Position numbers and translations under genes: made by a program
Shown: piece after piece, positions 34,223 to 44,499 of the stretch
Position numbering within the stretch: the first letter of the stretch is position 1
Layout: each line of letters starts with the position of its first letter
Assembly: GCF_000478275.1 (NCBI RefSeq)
Contig: NZ_ASJB01000093.1
Coordinates: 1 to 64,000 of the forward strand
Source of the DNA: Amycolatopsis orientalis DSM 40040 = KCTC 9412
Lineage (GTDB): Bacteria > Actinomycetota > Actinomycetes > Mycobacteriales > Pseudonocardiaceae
DNA: 64,000 nt
Reading direction: 5' to 3'
Notes under the pieces: generated by a model
What the model saw: the letters and a program-made list of their open reading frames with translations, nothing else
What the model was told of the DNA's origin: nothing
The model's database searches: none

Positions 34223-37045
34223 TTACCAGCGGCGGTCGGTCACCGCACCGTTGGACGCGTTCCAGAAGACGTAACCGCCCTGGAAGTTGTTCTGCCGTCC
34301 ACCGGTGACCGCGAACTCGTCGGTCGTCGGATATCGCAGGTACCCGGCCTCCCACTTGAGCGCCTCCCAGCGCTGCCGGATGGCACCCCAGACCCCGTGC
34401 GCGTCGGTCTGCATCGTCCAGTAGATCGAGCCGGCCTTCGTGAAGTGGACGTACCGGCCGATGCCGTCCGGCGTCGTCGCCTCCTCCATGGTCGGGTACC
34501 CCATGGGCCCGGCTTCCCAGCCGAGCGCTTCCCACCGGACGCGGATCCGTCCCCAGATCGCGCGCGCGTCGGTCTGCACCGTGTAGTAGATCGACGCGTT
34601 CTTGCTGAAGTGGTTGTACCGGCCGATGCCGTCGGGGGTGACGTGCTCGTCCGTGGTCGGGTAGCCGAGCTCACCGGCCTCCGCGCCCAGCGCCTTCCAC
34701 TTCACCCGGATCCGGCCGAACACCGGATGCGCACCCGTGTTCACCGTGTAGTAGATCGACGACTGCATCTTGCCGGGCCACAGCGGGAAGTCGTTGTAGC
34801 GCCCCGTGGTGTCCGGTGTGGTCATCTCGTCGGTCGCGGGCGGGCCGAACTCCCTGTGGCCGCCGAGGGCGAGGTACTTCTTGAGGATCTCGCCCTCGAT
34901 CTGCTTGACGCCCGTTTCCTTCGACCAGTACAGCCGCCCGCGTTCGTAAGTACGGAAGCGGACCGTGCCGTCGACAGCCTCGGGCGCGGTCGGCGCGCCG
35001 AGTCGTTGCGCCAGCGCGGGTTCGTCGCGGTAGCGCTTGTCGATCGGGGTGATGTAGTTCGCCGTGATCGTCTGGTCGGTGGTGCCCACGGTGATCTTGG
35101 TCAGCCGGTCGGTGGCCCCGTTGGACCAGCCGGTGAAGGTCGACGAACCGTCCGAAGCGACCTCCGCCGCCTGGATCTCGATGACCGCACCCTCGACCAC
35201 CATCGCCGAGGCGGCGCCGCCTTCCGGCGTGATGCCGAGCGCCGCGGCGACGTTGCTGGTCAGCGTGAGCCGGTGCTCGCGCGGCTTCGCGATGTAGGTC
35301 TTCGAGACCGTGACACCGGCGCTGTCGGTCGCCGACGCGGTGAACTCCAGGGTGGAGTCCGTGTGGTCGGTGAACGGCATGGTGAACTCGGGGCCGGTGG
35401 CGCCGTGGTCCGGATGCGCGTGGCAGACCGCGTTCTCCGGGCAGTGCCGGATCAACGTGGTCCAGGTGACCGGCAGGGCGCCGTCCTCGGCGTCGGTGAC
35501 CGTCGCGCCGACCTTGACCTCCTCGCCGACCGCGAACAGCCGGTCAGCGGGATCGGTCATGGTCAGCTTCGGCGAGTGGTTCCCTGGAGCCACGGCGATC
35601 TGCGTGCTCCCGGACGCCTGCAGGCCGTCCTTCACCGTCAGTTTGGCGGTGAACTTCTCGACGCCCTCCGGGTAGGTGTGGCTGACCTTCGCCCCGGTGC
35701 CGGTCTTGCCGTCACCGAAGTCCCACTCGTAGGTCAGCGGGTCGTTGTCGAAGTCGTACGAAGCGGTGCCGTCGAACGAAACCGTGCGGGTCTCGGCGTT
35801 CGTCTCCGAGGTGGCCACCGCGACCGGCTCCTTGTTCCCGGTGGTGTAGCTGAGCCGTCGCAGCAGACCGCTGTTGAGGTCGGCGAAGACGATGTCACCG
35901 TTGGCCGCGGCCGCGAACTTGACCGGACCGCCGATGCCGGTGAACTTCGGCGGCGTCTCCTGCGGGCGGACGATCCGGCCCTGGGTGTCGTACTTGACGG
36001 TCCACAGCTTCTCCGTGGCGTAGTCGCCGAAGAAGTAGGCGCCCCGGTACTCCTCCGGGTAGGACTCTCCATTGTAGACAATGCCGGCGGTGATGCTGTT
36101 GCCGTTGTCGATGCCCGTGCCGTGGCGGACCGCCAGCATCGGCGGCGTGTTCACCGCCGAAGCGCACGGCGCCATCGTGGAGAAACCGTCGGCGGGCTGG
36201 TTGCCCTCGAAACAGGGCCAGCCGTGGTCCGCGCCCTTCTGGACGAAGTTGAGCTCTTCCCAGGTGCCCCAGCCGACGTCGCCGACCACCGGGAGGCCGG
36301 TGGCCGCGTCGAGGGTGAACCGGAACGGGCTGCGGAAGCCGCTCGCGAAGACCTTCGAGCGCAGGGAGTTCGGGTTCGCGGCGGTGTAGTAGGGGTTGTC
36401 CGGCACGCCGGCGCCGTCCGCGGTCACGTGGAAGATCTTGCCGAAGATCTTGTCGAGGTCGCGCACGTTGAGCGCGAACGGGTCGGCCTGCCCCTGGAAC
36501 TCGGAGCTGTCGCCGGTCGAGACCCACACCGTGCCGTCGGGGGCGGCGACGATACCGGTCATACCGTGGATGTCGGTTCTGCCGACCCCCTCGACGAGCA
36601 CCTTCTCCGCGGTCAGGCCGGTCGGCTGCCCGGTGCCGGACACCGTCCAGCGTGAGGCGCGCATGACGAACCCGCCGCCCGCGATGTCGACCGCGCGGGC
36701 GGTGTAGATCGTGCGGGAGGTCGCGAAGTCGGGCGCGATGGCGATCCCGACCAGGCCGAGGTCGCCGCTGCTGCGGACGGGCAGGTTGGCGATGGTCTGG
36801 ACCTCGCCGGTGGTGGACACCCAGGCGACCTTGCCCTTCTTGCCGGCGGTCAGGATCGAGCCGTCCGGCAGGTAGGCGAAGTCGGTCAGATCCAGAACGG
36901 CCTGGCCGCTCGGCTGGTCACGAAGGACGAAGCCGGGCGGCAGCACGGGTGCCGCGGACGCCGATGTGGACGTCAACGGCACCAGCAAGGTCACTATCAG
37001 CAACGTCACGAGGGCGTGACAGAGCGCACGGATTCTCGAAGGCAT
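34223..37045 (-). CDS. Secreted PQQ/sorbosone-dehydrogenase-like protein with PKD and LGFP repeats
   Basis: 940 residues. A signal peptide (cleavage near SASA-AP) is followed by a six-bladed glucose/sorbosone dehydrogenase-like propeller (~33-400: LPDGSILTAGKKGKVAWV, GLVGIAIAPDF, KVFASGFRSPFRFTLD, GNQPADGFSTMAPC). Next comes a PKD domain (TYEWDFGDGKTGTG), an Ig-like stretch, and about five LGFP repeats of ~54 residues (for example LGYPTTDE). LGFP repeats are thought to bind the cell wall or envelope. It would be an extracellular sugar oxidase or sugar-binding protein; PQQ or Ca ligands are not certain. A paralogue of identical length lies 88 bases upstream. Confidence 0.85.
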   Translation of the reverse strand: MPSRIRALCHALVTLLIVTLLVPLTSTSASAAPVLPPGFVLRDQPSGQAVLDLTDFAYLPDGSILTAGKKGKVAWVSTTGEVQTIANLPVRSSGDLGLVGIAIAPDFATSRTIYTARAVDIAGGGFVMRASRWTVSGTGQPTGLTAEKVLVEGVGRTDIHGMTGIVAAPDGTVWVSTGDSSEFQGQADPFALNVRDLDKIFGKIFHVTADGAGVPDNPYYTAANPNSLRSKVFASGFRSPFRFTLDAATGLPVVGDVGWGTWEELNFVQKGADHGWPCFEGNQPADGFSTMAPCASAVNTPPMLAVRHGTGIDNGNSITAGIVYNGESYPEEYRGAYFFGDYATEKLWTVKYDTQGRIVRPQETPPKFTGIGGPVKFAAAANGDIVFADLNSGLLRRLSYTTGNKEPVAVATSETNAETRTVSFDGTASYDFDNDPLTYEWDFGDGKTGTGAKVSHTYPEGVEKFTAKLTVKDGLQASGSTQIAVAPGNHSPKLTMTDPADRLFAVGEEVKVGATVTDAEDGALPVTWTTLIRHCPENAVCHAHPDHGATGPEFTMPFTDHTDSTLEFTASATDSAGVTVSKTYIAKPREHRLTLTSNVAAALGITPEGGAASAMVVEGAVIEIQAAEVASDGSSTFTGWSNGATDRLTKITVGTTDQTITANYITPIDKRYRDEPALAQRLGAPTAPEAVDGTVRFRTYERGRLYWSKETGVKQIEGEILKKYLALGGHREFGPPATDEMTTPDTTGRYNDFPLWPGKMQSSIYYTVNTGAHPVFGRIRVKWKALGAEAGELGYPTTDEHVTPDGIGRYNHFSKNASIYYTVQTDARAIWGRIRVRWEALGWEAGPMGYPTMEEATTPDGIGRYVHFTKAGSIYWTMQTDAHGVWGAIRQRWEALKWEAGYLRYPTTDEFAVTGGRQNNFQGGYVFWNASNGAVTDRRW

Positions 37046-37133
37046 GCAGAGGGCCCCTTTCCCCAGTCGAACGTCTCATCGACGGGGTCTACGTGGGCAT
37101 TTCACACTTTCGAGTGCCTTTATGGAACTGTGA

Positions 37134-39956
37134 TCACCAGCGCCGGTCGATCACCTGCCCCGTGGTCCGGTTCCAGGTGATGTAGCCGCTCTGGAAGCTG
37201 CTCTGCCGTCCGATCTGGATGGTGAACTCGTCCGTCGTCGGATACCGCAGGTACGAGCGCTCCCAGCCGAGCGCGGCCCAGCGCTGCCGGATCGCGCCGT
37301 AGACGGCGTGCGCGTCGGTGGCCATCGTCCAGTAGACGGAGCCCGCCTTCGTGAAGTGGTTGTACCGGCCGACGCCGTCGGGCGTCGCCGACTCGTCGGT
37401 CGACGGGTACCCGAGCGGCCCCGTCTCCCAGCCGAGCGCCTCCCACCGGACGCGGATCCGGCCCCAGATCGCGCGCGCGTCGGTCTGCACCGTGTAGTAG
37501 ATCGACGCGTTCTTGCTGAAGTGGTTGAACCGGCCGATCCCGTCGGGGGTGCCGAGTTCGTCCGTCACCGGGTACCCCAGCGGCCCGGCCTCCGCGCCCA
37601 GCGCCACCCACTTCACCCGGATCCGCCCGTACACCGGATGCGCGCCGGTCGACATGGTCCAGTAGATCGACGACTGCATCGTGCCCGGCCAGTTCGGGAA
37701 GTGGTTGAACCGGCCGACGCCGTCCGGGGTGGCCGTCTCGTCGGTCGCGGGCGGCCCGAACTTCCGGTGCCCGCCCAGCGCGAGGTACTTCGCCAGGATC
37801 TGGCCCTCGATCTGCTTCACGCCGGTCTCGGCGCTCCAGTAGAGCCTGCCGCCCGTGTACGTCCGGTAGCGCACGGTCCCGTCGACGACCTCGGGCCCGG
37901 TCGGCGCGCCGAGCCGTTGCCGCAGCGCCGGTTCCGCCTGATAACGCTTGTCGATCGGGGTCAGGTAGGTCGCGGTCAGCGTGACGTCGTGTGCCGGAAC
38001 GGTGATGGTGACCGTGCGCGAGGTCCTGCCGTCGGACCAGTTGGCGAACGTCGAGACACCGTCCGCGGCGACCGCCGCCGCGTCGACCTCGAACGTCGCG
38101 CCCTCGGTGACCATCGCGGTGCCGACCCCGCCCTCGGCCGGGATGCCCAGGGCCGCGGGGACGTTGCTGGTCAGCGTCAGCAGATGTTCGCGCGGCCTCG
38201 CCACGTAGGTCCTGCTCGCCCGCACCCCGGCACTGTCGGTCACCGTCGCGGTGATCTCGACCCGGGAATCCTGGTGGTCGGTGAAGGGCAGCGAGAACGA
38301 CGGACCGGTGCCGGATGTGCCGGGATGCGCGTGGCAGGTCGCCTCCTCCGGGCAGTGCCGGATCAGCGTGGTCCAGGTGACCGGCAGGGCGCCGTCCTCG
38401 GCGTCGGTGGCCGTCGCGCCGACGACGACCGGTTCCCCGACCGCGAAGGTGGCCGCGCCGGGATCCGTCATGCCCAGACTCGGTGAGTGATTCGACGGCA
38501 CCACGACGACGTCCGTGCCGCCCGTGGCGCCGAGGCGGTCGGTGACGGTCAGCCGCGCGGTCACCGTTCCCACCCCCGCCGCGTAGGCGTGGCTCACCCG
38601 GACGCCGGTCTGGCTCGTGCCGTCCCCGAAATCCCAGTGGTAGGTGAGCGGATCGCCGTCGAAGTCGTAGGAACCGGCGCCGTCGAAGGTCACCGTCCTC
38701 GTCGACGGCTCGGTGCTCGACGTCGCCACCGCGACCGGTTCGGCGTTCGTCCCCGGATAGCTGAGCCGCCGCAGCAGACCGGTGTAGATGTCGGCGTACA
38801 CGATGTCGCCGTTGGCCGCGGCCGCGAACTTGACCGGGCCGCCGACGCCGGTGAACTTCGGCGGCCGTTGCGGCGCCTGCACCAGCCTGCCCTGGCTGTC
38901 GTACGTCATCGTCCAGATCTTCTGCGTGACATAGTCGCCGAAGAAGAACGCGCCCCGGTATTCGTCCGGATAGGACGATCCACTGTAGACGATCCCCGCG
39001 GTGACGCTGTTGCCTTCGTCGGTCCCGGAACCGTGGTGGTACGCGGTGATCGGCGGGGTGTTGACCACCCCGGCGCAGCCCGCCAGACCGGAGTACCCGG
39101 GTGTCGGGGCGTTCGCCTCCCAGCACGGCCAGCCGTGGTTGGCGCCCGGCTGGACGACATCCACCTCTTCCCAGGTGTTCCAGCCGACGTCGCCGACGAC
39201 GGGCAGGCCGAGCCGCGGGTCGAGGGAGAACCGGAACGGACTGCGGTATCCGCTGGAGAAGACCTTGGAGCGGTTGGCGTTCGGGGCCGCCGCGGAGTAG
39301 TACGGATTGCCGGGGACGCCGGCGCCGTCCGCCGTGACGTGCAGGATCTTGCCGTAGAGCTGATCGAGATCGAGGGAGCGCAGCGCGCCCGGATCCATCC
39401 TGGTGAAGTCGGCGGCGTCGCCGATGGAGATCCACAAGGTCCCGTCGCCGGCCGCGATGAGCCCCGTGATGCCGTGGACGTCGTAGAAACCGGGAAGGTC
39501 GACGAGCACCCGTTCGTTCGTGAGGCCGGTGGGGGTGTCCGTTCCGGTCACCGTCCAGCGCGCGACGCGCATGGTGAACGCGCCGACGCCGGTGTTGAAC
39601 GACCGTGCGAGGTAGATCTGGCGCGACGTCTCGAAATCCGGGGCGACGGCGAGGCCGACGAGGCCGAGGTCGCCGTTGTCGTGCACGGGAAGCGCCGCGA
39701 TCGTCCGTGACGGACCGGTCGGGGGCACCCACGCGACCTTGCCGCTCTTGCCGGTGCTGAGCACGGAACCGTCCGGCAGATAAGCGAAATCGGTCAGATC
39801 GAACGCGGCCTGGCCGCTCGGCTGATCACGGAGAACGAATCCTGACGGCAGAGTGGGCGCTCCGGTCGCTTCCGGAGCGCCCACCCATCCCGGGAGAAGC
39901 AGGATTGAAACCGACAGCGCGACGAACGCGCGAGTGAGTACCCGGCTCCTGAACAT
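37134..39956 (-). CDS. Paralogue: secreted dehydrogenase-PKD-LGFP protein
   Basis: 940 residues from ATG 39956, which has GGGGAAG six bases upstream (GTG 39962 is an alternative). Same order as its neighbour: signal peptide, sorbosone-dehydrogenase-like propeller, PKD (TYHWDFGDGTSQTG), Ig-like region and LGFP repeats (LGYPVTDE, LGYPSTDE). Both genes are exactly 2,823 bases, so this is an old tandem duplication without length change. Propeller Cys and Gly-rich loops are similar but many residues differ, which suggests different substrates or partners. Confidence 0.85.
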   Translation of the reverse strand: MFRSRVLTRAFVALSVSILLLPGWVGAPEATGAPTLPSGFVLRDQPSGQAAFDLTDFAYLPDGSVLSTGKSGKVAWVPPTGPSRTIAALPVHDNGDLGLVGLAVAPDFETSRQIYLARSFNTGVGAFTMRVARWTVTGTDTPTGLTNERVLVDLPGFYDVHGITGLIAAGDGTLWISIGDAADFTRMDPGALRSLDLDQLYGKILHVTADGAGVPGNPYYSAAAPNANRSKVFSSGYRSPFRFSLDPRLGLPVVGDVGWNTWEEVDVVQPGANHGWPCWEANAPTPGYSGLAGCAGVVNTPPITAYHHGSGTDEGNSVTAGIVYSGSSYPDEYRGAFFFGDYVTQKIWTMTYDSQGRLVQAPQRPPKFTGVGGPVKFAAAANGDIVYADIYTGLLRRLSYPGTNAEPVAVATSSTEPSTRTVTFDGAGSYDFDGDPLTYHWDFGDGTSQTGVRVSHAYAAGVGTVTARLTVTDRLGATGGTDVVVVPSNHSPSLGMTDPGAATFAVGEPVVVGATATDAEDGALPVTWTTLIRHCPEEATCHAHPGTSGTGPSFSLPFTDHQDSRVEITATVTDSAGVRASRTYVARPREHLLTLTSNVPAALGIPAEGGVGTAMVTEGATFEVDAAAVAADGVSTFANWSDGRTSRTVTITVPAHDVTLTATYLTPIDKRYQAEPALRQRLGAPTGPEVVDGTVRYRTYTGGRLYWSAETGVKQIEGQILAKYLALGGHRKFGPPATDETATPDGVGRFNHFPNWPGTMQSSIYWTMSTGAHPVYGRIRVKWVALGAEAGPLGYPVTDELGTPDGIGRFNHFSKNASIYYTVQTDARAIWGRIRVRWEALGWETGPLGYPSTDESATPDGVGRYNHFTKAGSVYWTMATDAHAVYGAIRQRWAALGWERSYLRYPTTDEFTIQIGRQSSFQSGYITWNRTTGQVIDRRW

Positions 39957-40059
39957 CGGCACTTCCCCATTTCCGGCGTGTCATGGCACGTCGCCGGGGC
40001 GGGGCCGGTTATTGCCGCCAGGAGCTTTCATTTATCCCAAAGCAACCGAACCGCAACCA

Positions 40060-40701
40060 TCAGGCCACGACCTGCACCACGTCGCCACTCTGCAGAGTCG
40101 TGAAGTACCTCTGCGAAGCCGCGGCGGACAGGTGGATGCAGCCGTGCGAGTACACCGAGAGGCTGCCGGTGTGGAACGCGATACCGGGCAGGAAGAACAC
40201 CGAGTTCGGCATCGGCGCGTCGAAGGCCTTCGAGTGGTAGTTCTTGACCTTGGCCGAAACGTGGAAGACACCGGTCGGCGTCGCGTGCCCCTTCTTGCCG
40301 GGCAGCTGCTTGACCGGGCCGTAGATGACCTTGCCGTCCTGCAGCAGCCACGTCTTCAGCGCGGAGAGGTCCACACAGGCGCTCACTCCGGGCGAGGCCA
40401 GCGCGGCCTTGCACGGAACGTCGGCCGGGTTCGCGACGGGCTTGGCCGCCGGTTTCGGCGTGGGTTTGGGCGTCGGCTTGGGCTTCGACGACGTCGGCGT
40501 CGGCGTGGGACTGCTGCTCGACGTCGGCGTCGGGGATGACGAGCTGGGTGACAAGGATGTCGTCGGCGCCGTGGTGCCGGCCGCCGGGTCGCCCTGCGCG
40601 ACGGCGCCGCCACCGGGTGCGCCACCACCGGCGTTGCCGGAACACGCGGTCAGCACCAGCGCCGTGGCCAGTGCGGTCACCCCCACCAGGAACCTCTTCA
40701 C
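40060..40701 (-). CDS. L,D-transpeptidase-like lipoprotein (YkuD)
   Basis: 213 residues. Lipobox LTAC gives Cys20; a long Thr/Pro/Ser/Lys-rich linker (~35-110) spans the wall, then a YkuD domain ends the protein. The active-site region is FHTGSLSVYSHGCIHL with the catalytic Cys in SHGC. The residue after CI is His, where the common motif has Arg (SHGCVR). It would form 3-3 cross-links or attach proteins to peptidoglycan. Confidence 0.85.
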   Translation of the reverse strand: MKRFLVGVTALATALVLTACSGNAGGGAPGGGAVAQGDPAAGTTAPTTSLSPSSSSPTPTSSSSPTPTPTSSKPKPTPKPTPKPAAKPVANPADVPCKAALASPGVSACVDLSALKTWLLQDGKVIYGPVKQLPGKKGHATPTGVFHVSAKVKNYHSKAFDAPMPNSVFFLPGIAFHTGSLSVYSHGCIHLSAAASQRYFTTLQSGDVVQVVA

Positions 40702-40827
40702 GACCTTTACCCCCGTTTGTCCGTAGTCCGTCTGACATGGGTAAAGACGGAGCTCACCCGCCGGGGGTTGTTGATCGTCAGGTCACGATCCCGTCTCAAG
40801 GCCGCTGACCTGCGGAGACACCGAAAA

Positions 40828-41712
<885 letters not shown>

Positions 41713-41713
41713 C

Positions 41714-43378
41714 CTAATTCCCTGGCCTCAGTTGACCTTCCGTCAGTCCGGTCAAGCCTAGCCTCACCAGCTCCAGGCCCGATTCCGCCGCCTCTCGCAA
41801 GGCGTCCTCGAAGGCCGCGAGCCGGGTGAACGCCTCCCCGTGGGCACGCTGCGTCTCGATCGGGAGACGGGGGACGCGGGTGCGTTTGAGGTCGATCCTG
41901 GTCGACGAGGTCGGCGCGATCTGCCCGGCCGCGCGCAGGCAGCCCGCCAGGAACGCCGCGTCCAGCCGTTCGGGGTCGGTGCGATACCTGGACATCGACG
42001 GATCGACGGTGACCGAAGGTCCACTGTGGACATAGGCGGGCACGGCGGGCGACGCGATGACGTCTCCCGCCTCCACCGAGTCCGGCACACTGAGCACACC
42101 GGCCTTCATCAGCTCGCCGATCGTGGTGAACGCGGGCTTCTCGTCGGAGACCGCCAGCGACGGCGGTTCCGGCCGGATCGCCTCGAAATGCCGTCGCACT
42201 TCGAGGAATGCCTCGCCCGCGTGTTCGTCGCGCGCCTGATGCCTGGCCGGGGAAAGGTCGATCTCCTCGTCGAGCAGGTCGATGATCCGGATCGCGCCCG
42301 GCACCTCCGTCCCGCGCAGATGCTCGCGCCACAGTCCATCCACAGTGGACGGATCGGGTTCGGCGAGCAGGAGCAGCCTGGACGGCGGGCGCTCGCCGGG
42401 CTCCGGCCGCCTCAGCAGCCAGAGATCCGCGCTGGCGACCGTCACCACCGCCCGCAAAGCCCCGGCGCGCAACAGGTTCCCGCGGATGCGGCGGCCGGTC
42501 CGGCGGCCGGCGGCGGCCAGTGGCATGCGGATCGCGACCAGTCCGCCGGGTTTCACATGCGCGAGACAATGCTGCACCCACGCCAGTTCCGGTTCGCCGC
42601 GCGGCGGCTGGCCGTACTCCCAGCGCGGGTCGCCGACGAGTTCGTCGTAACCCCATTCCCGTTCGTTGAACGGCGGATCGCAGACGACGGCGTCCGCGAG
42701 AAGTCCCTCGTAGGAGTCCATCGTCAGCGCGTGCGCGCCGTACATCTCCATCTCCGCGCCCGCGAGCAGCAGCCGGTGCGCGGCGATGCACGAGATGGAC
42801 GGATCGTCGACCTGGCCGAGCAGCCGGGCGCCGCCGGAGGCGAGCAGGAGCGTCCCCAGCCCGCACGCGGGGTCGAGTACGACGCCGGGACGGGGGCCGA
42901 TGAGCCGGGACATCAGCGCGACCACCGGTTCCGCGGTCACGGACAGCTGACGGGAGTGCGCCTCGACGTAGCGTGCGCACAGGAACTCGAAGGCCTCCCG
43001 CGCCCCCTGCTCCTCGGCGAAGCGGTCCAGCAGTTCGAACAGCTCCGGATCGTCGTAGCGCGGCGAGAGTTCCCACTCCTCGGAGCCCCGCCGGGACAGG
43101 AACGAGCCCATCCTGCCGACCCGCAGGCTCAGCGACAGGTCGTCACCGAGGTTCCGCAGCCGCTGCCAGACGCGCTCACCGAGCGGGACCTCGAACGGCT
43201 TCCCGCGCTCACGCAGCCAGTTTTCGACGTCGGACAACGCGAAGAGGGGGCTCGACGCGGTCCCGCCGACGGGCGGCGGAAAATCGCCGTACCGTCGACG
43301 CCAGTTGCTCACCGCGGCGCGGCCGACGCCGGCGACGCGGGCGATGTCCGCCGCGCTGACGGTGGCTTGCTCCTCCAT
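41714..43378 (-). CDS. N6-adenine DNA methylase with N-terminal HTH and C-terminal TRD-like region
   Basis: 554 residues. Residues ~8-58 form a MerR/AlpA-like HTH (ADIARVAGVGRAAVSNWRRR). The methylase core has motif I DPACGLGTLLLASG (~169-182) and motif IV DPPF (234-237) in place of NPPY/F. The C-terminus has VPRLPIETQRAHGEAF, like the tail of type I specificity/IIG target-recognition domains. No nuclease domain and no restriction gene nearby. The kinase gene follows by one base. It may be an orphan methylase, a sequence-specific regulator, or a Pgl-like defence component. Confidence 0.85.
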   Translation of the reverse strand: MEEQATVSAADIARVAGVGRAAVSNWRRRYGDFPPPVGGTASSPLFALSDVENWLRERGKPFEVPLGERVWQRLRNLGDDLSLSLRVGRMGSFLSRRGSEEWELSPRYDDPELFELLDRFAEEQGAREAFEFLCARYVEAHSRQLSVTAEPVVALMSRLIGPRPGVVLDPACGLGTLLLASGGARLLGQVDDPSISCIAAHRLLLAGAEMEMYGAHALTMDSYEGLLADAVVCDPPFNEREWGYDELVGDPRWEYGQPPRGEPELAWVQHCLAHVKPGGLVAIRMPLAAAGRRTGRRIRGNLLRAGALRAVVTVASADLWLLRRPEPGERPPSRLLLLAEPDPSTVDGLWREHLRGTEVPGAIRIIDLLDEEIDLSPARHQARDEHAGEAFLEVRRHFEAIRPEPPSLAVSDEKPAFTTIGELMKAGVLSVPDSVEAGDVIASPAVPAYVHSGPSVTVDPSMSRYRTDPERLDAAFLAGCLRAAGQIAPTSSTRIDLKRTRVPRLPIETQRAHGEAFTRLAAFEDALREAAESGLELVRLGLTGLTEGQLRPGN

Positions 43379-43455
43379 CGGCGCATCGTAACCGAAAGCT
43401 GAGCATTCCAGCCTCGTGTTTGTGAACTCAGTACACAGATGCTTTACTGGGTACC

Positions 43456-44202
43456 ATGACGTACACCCTTCGGTACGCGGCCGGCTCGGACGTCGGGCAG
43501 CGCCGTCAGGTCAACCAGGACTCGGTCTACGCCAGCCCCAGGCTGCTCGCGGTCGCCGACGGCATCGGCGGCCAGCCGCACGGCGAAGTGGCGAGCGCCG
43601 AAGCGGTCGGCGTCCTGTCCCGGCTCGACGCGGACCTCCGCTCGTTCGACCTCGCGGAGGTCGACCTGATCGAGGTCCTGTCCGGTGGCGTCCGCGCGAT
43701 CGGCGACCGGCTGGTCGCGACGGCCGAACGCGAACCGGAGACGCACGGCATGGGCACCACCCTGACCGCCCTGCTGTTCGACGGCGCGCAGTTCGCGGCC
43801 GCGCATATCGGCGACTCCCGGGGCTACCTCCTGCGCGACGGGACGCTGCACAAGATCACCCGAGACCACACCCTCGTCCAGGCGCTCGTGGACGACGGGC
43901 GCATCGACGCCTCGGAGGCCGAAGGGCACCCTCGCGGCTCTCTGCTCATGAAGGCCCTCCTGAGCACCGGCAGCGGCGAAGCGGACATCTGGACCTTCGA
44001 CGCGGCCCCCGGAGACCGTCTCCTGCTGTGCTCGGACGGGTTAACGGCAACGGTTGTCGAAACCGTTATCAAGGACGTCCTGGGCGCCTTCCAAGATCCC
44101 GCCGAGACCGTGCCGAGACTGATCCACCTGGCCAACGAGGGCGGCGGACCGGACAACATCACCTGCGTCGTCGCCGACGTCCTCGCGCCATCGCGGGCTT
44201 GA
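43456..44202 (+). CDS. PP2C-type serine/threonine phosphatase
   Basis: 248 residues of a complete soluble PP2C domain: GQRRQVNQDSVYA, VADGIGGQPHGEVAS with metal Asp, HIGDSRGYLLRDG, TRDHTLVQ and GGGPDNITCVVADV. No membrane helix, unlike PstP, so it is a second phosphatase rather than the division-cluster one. ATG 43456 is 77 bases from the divergent methylase-kinase operon. The kinase/phosphatase pair probably acts on shared substrates. Confidence 0.93.
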   Translation: MTYTLRYAAGSDVGQRRQVNQDSVYASPRLLAVADGIGGQPHGEVASAEAVGVLSRLDADLRSFDLAEVDLIEVLSGGVRAIGDRLVATAEREPETHGMGTTLTALLFDGAQFAAAHIGDSRGYLLRDGTLHKITRDHTLVQALVDDGRIDASEAEGHPRGSLLMKALLSTGSGEADIWTFDAAPGDRLLLCSDGLTATVVETVIKDVLGAFQDPAETVPRLIHLANEGGGPDNITCVVADVLAPSRA

Positions 44203-44274
44203 GACGCTCAAGCCGGAAACGCAGGTCAGACCCGCCTTCGAAGGGGCAAGAAGGCATCCGGTAAAGTTCCCCAC

Positions 44275-44359
44275 GGAGGATTGGCCGAGCGGCCTAAGGC
44301 GCACGCTTGGAAAGCGTGTTGGGTTCACGCCCTCGCAGGTTCGAATCCTGTATCCTCCG
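44275..44359 (+). tRNA. tRNA-Ser (anticodon GGA)
   Basis: GGAGGAT acceptor at 44275-44281 pairs with ATCCTCC at 44352-44358, with G discriminator at 44359. The anticodon loop TTGGAAA has GGA at 44309-44311. A long variable arm and TTCGAATC T-arm are present, as expected for tRNA-Ser. No CCA is encoded. It lies between the phosphatase gene and the ATPase operon. Confidence 0.97.
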
Positions 44360-44366
44360 CCGTCAG

Positions 44367-44400
44367 CAAGGCCCCGGACGTCCCGACGTCCGGGGCCTTG
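44367..44400 (+). terminator. tRNA-Ser terminator
   Basis: CAAGGCCCCGGACGT and its exact complement (15-bp stem, CCCG loop) directly after the tRNA, followed by TTGATT. Rho-independent type without a long U run. Confidence 0.85.
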
Positions 44401-44424
44401 TTGATTACTTAGCAGGACCTTCAC

Positions 44425-44453
44425 TTAACAGAGTCAGTTGATCACGCTAAGTT
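44425..44453 (+). promoter_or_regulatory. Promoter of the FtsK-like ATPase operon
   Basis: TTAACA (44425-44430) and TAAGTT (44448-44453) are separated by exactly 17 bases, a good housekeeping-type promoter for this group. A ribosome site AAGGAG at 44485-44490 precedes the ATG at 44500, giving a leader of about 40 bases. It makes the operon independent of the tRNA. Confidence 0.75.
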
Positions 44454-44499
44454 TAATGGTGGTCGTTCCAGCCCCCGACGTCCCAAGGAGTCCGCCAAA

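Noticed and set aside
44275..44359. tRNA-Ser(GGA) as an integration site for the ATPase operon
   Set aside because: No integrase, no second copy of the tRNA 3' end seen downstream, and the base composition of the operon matches the neighbourhood.
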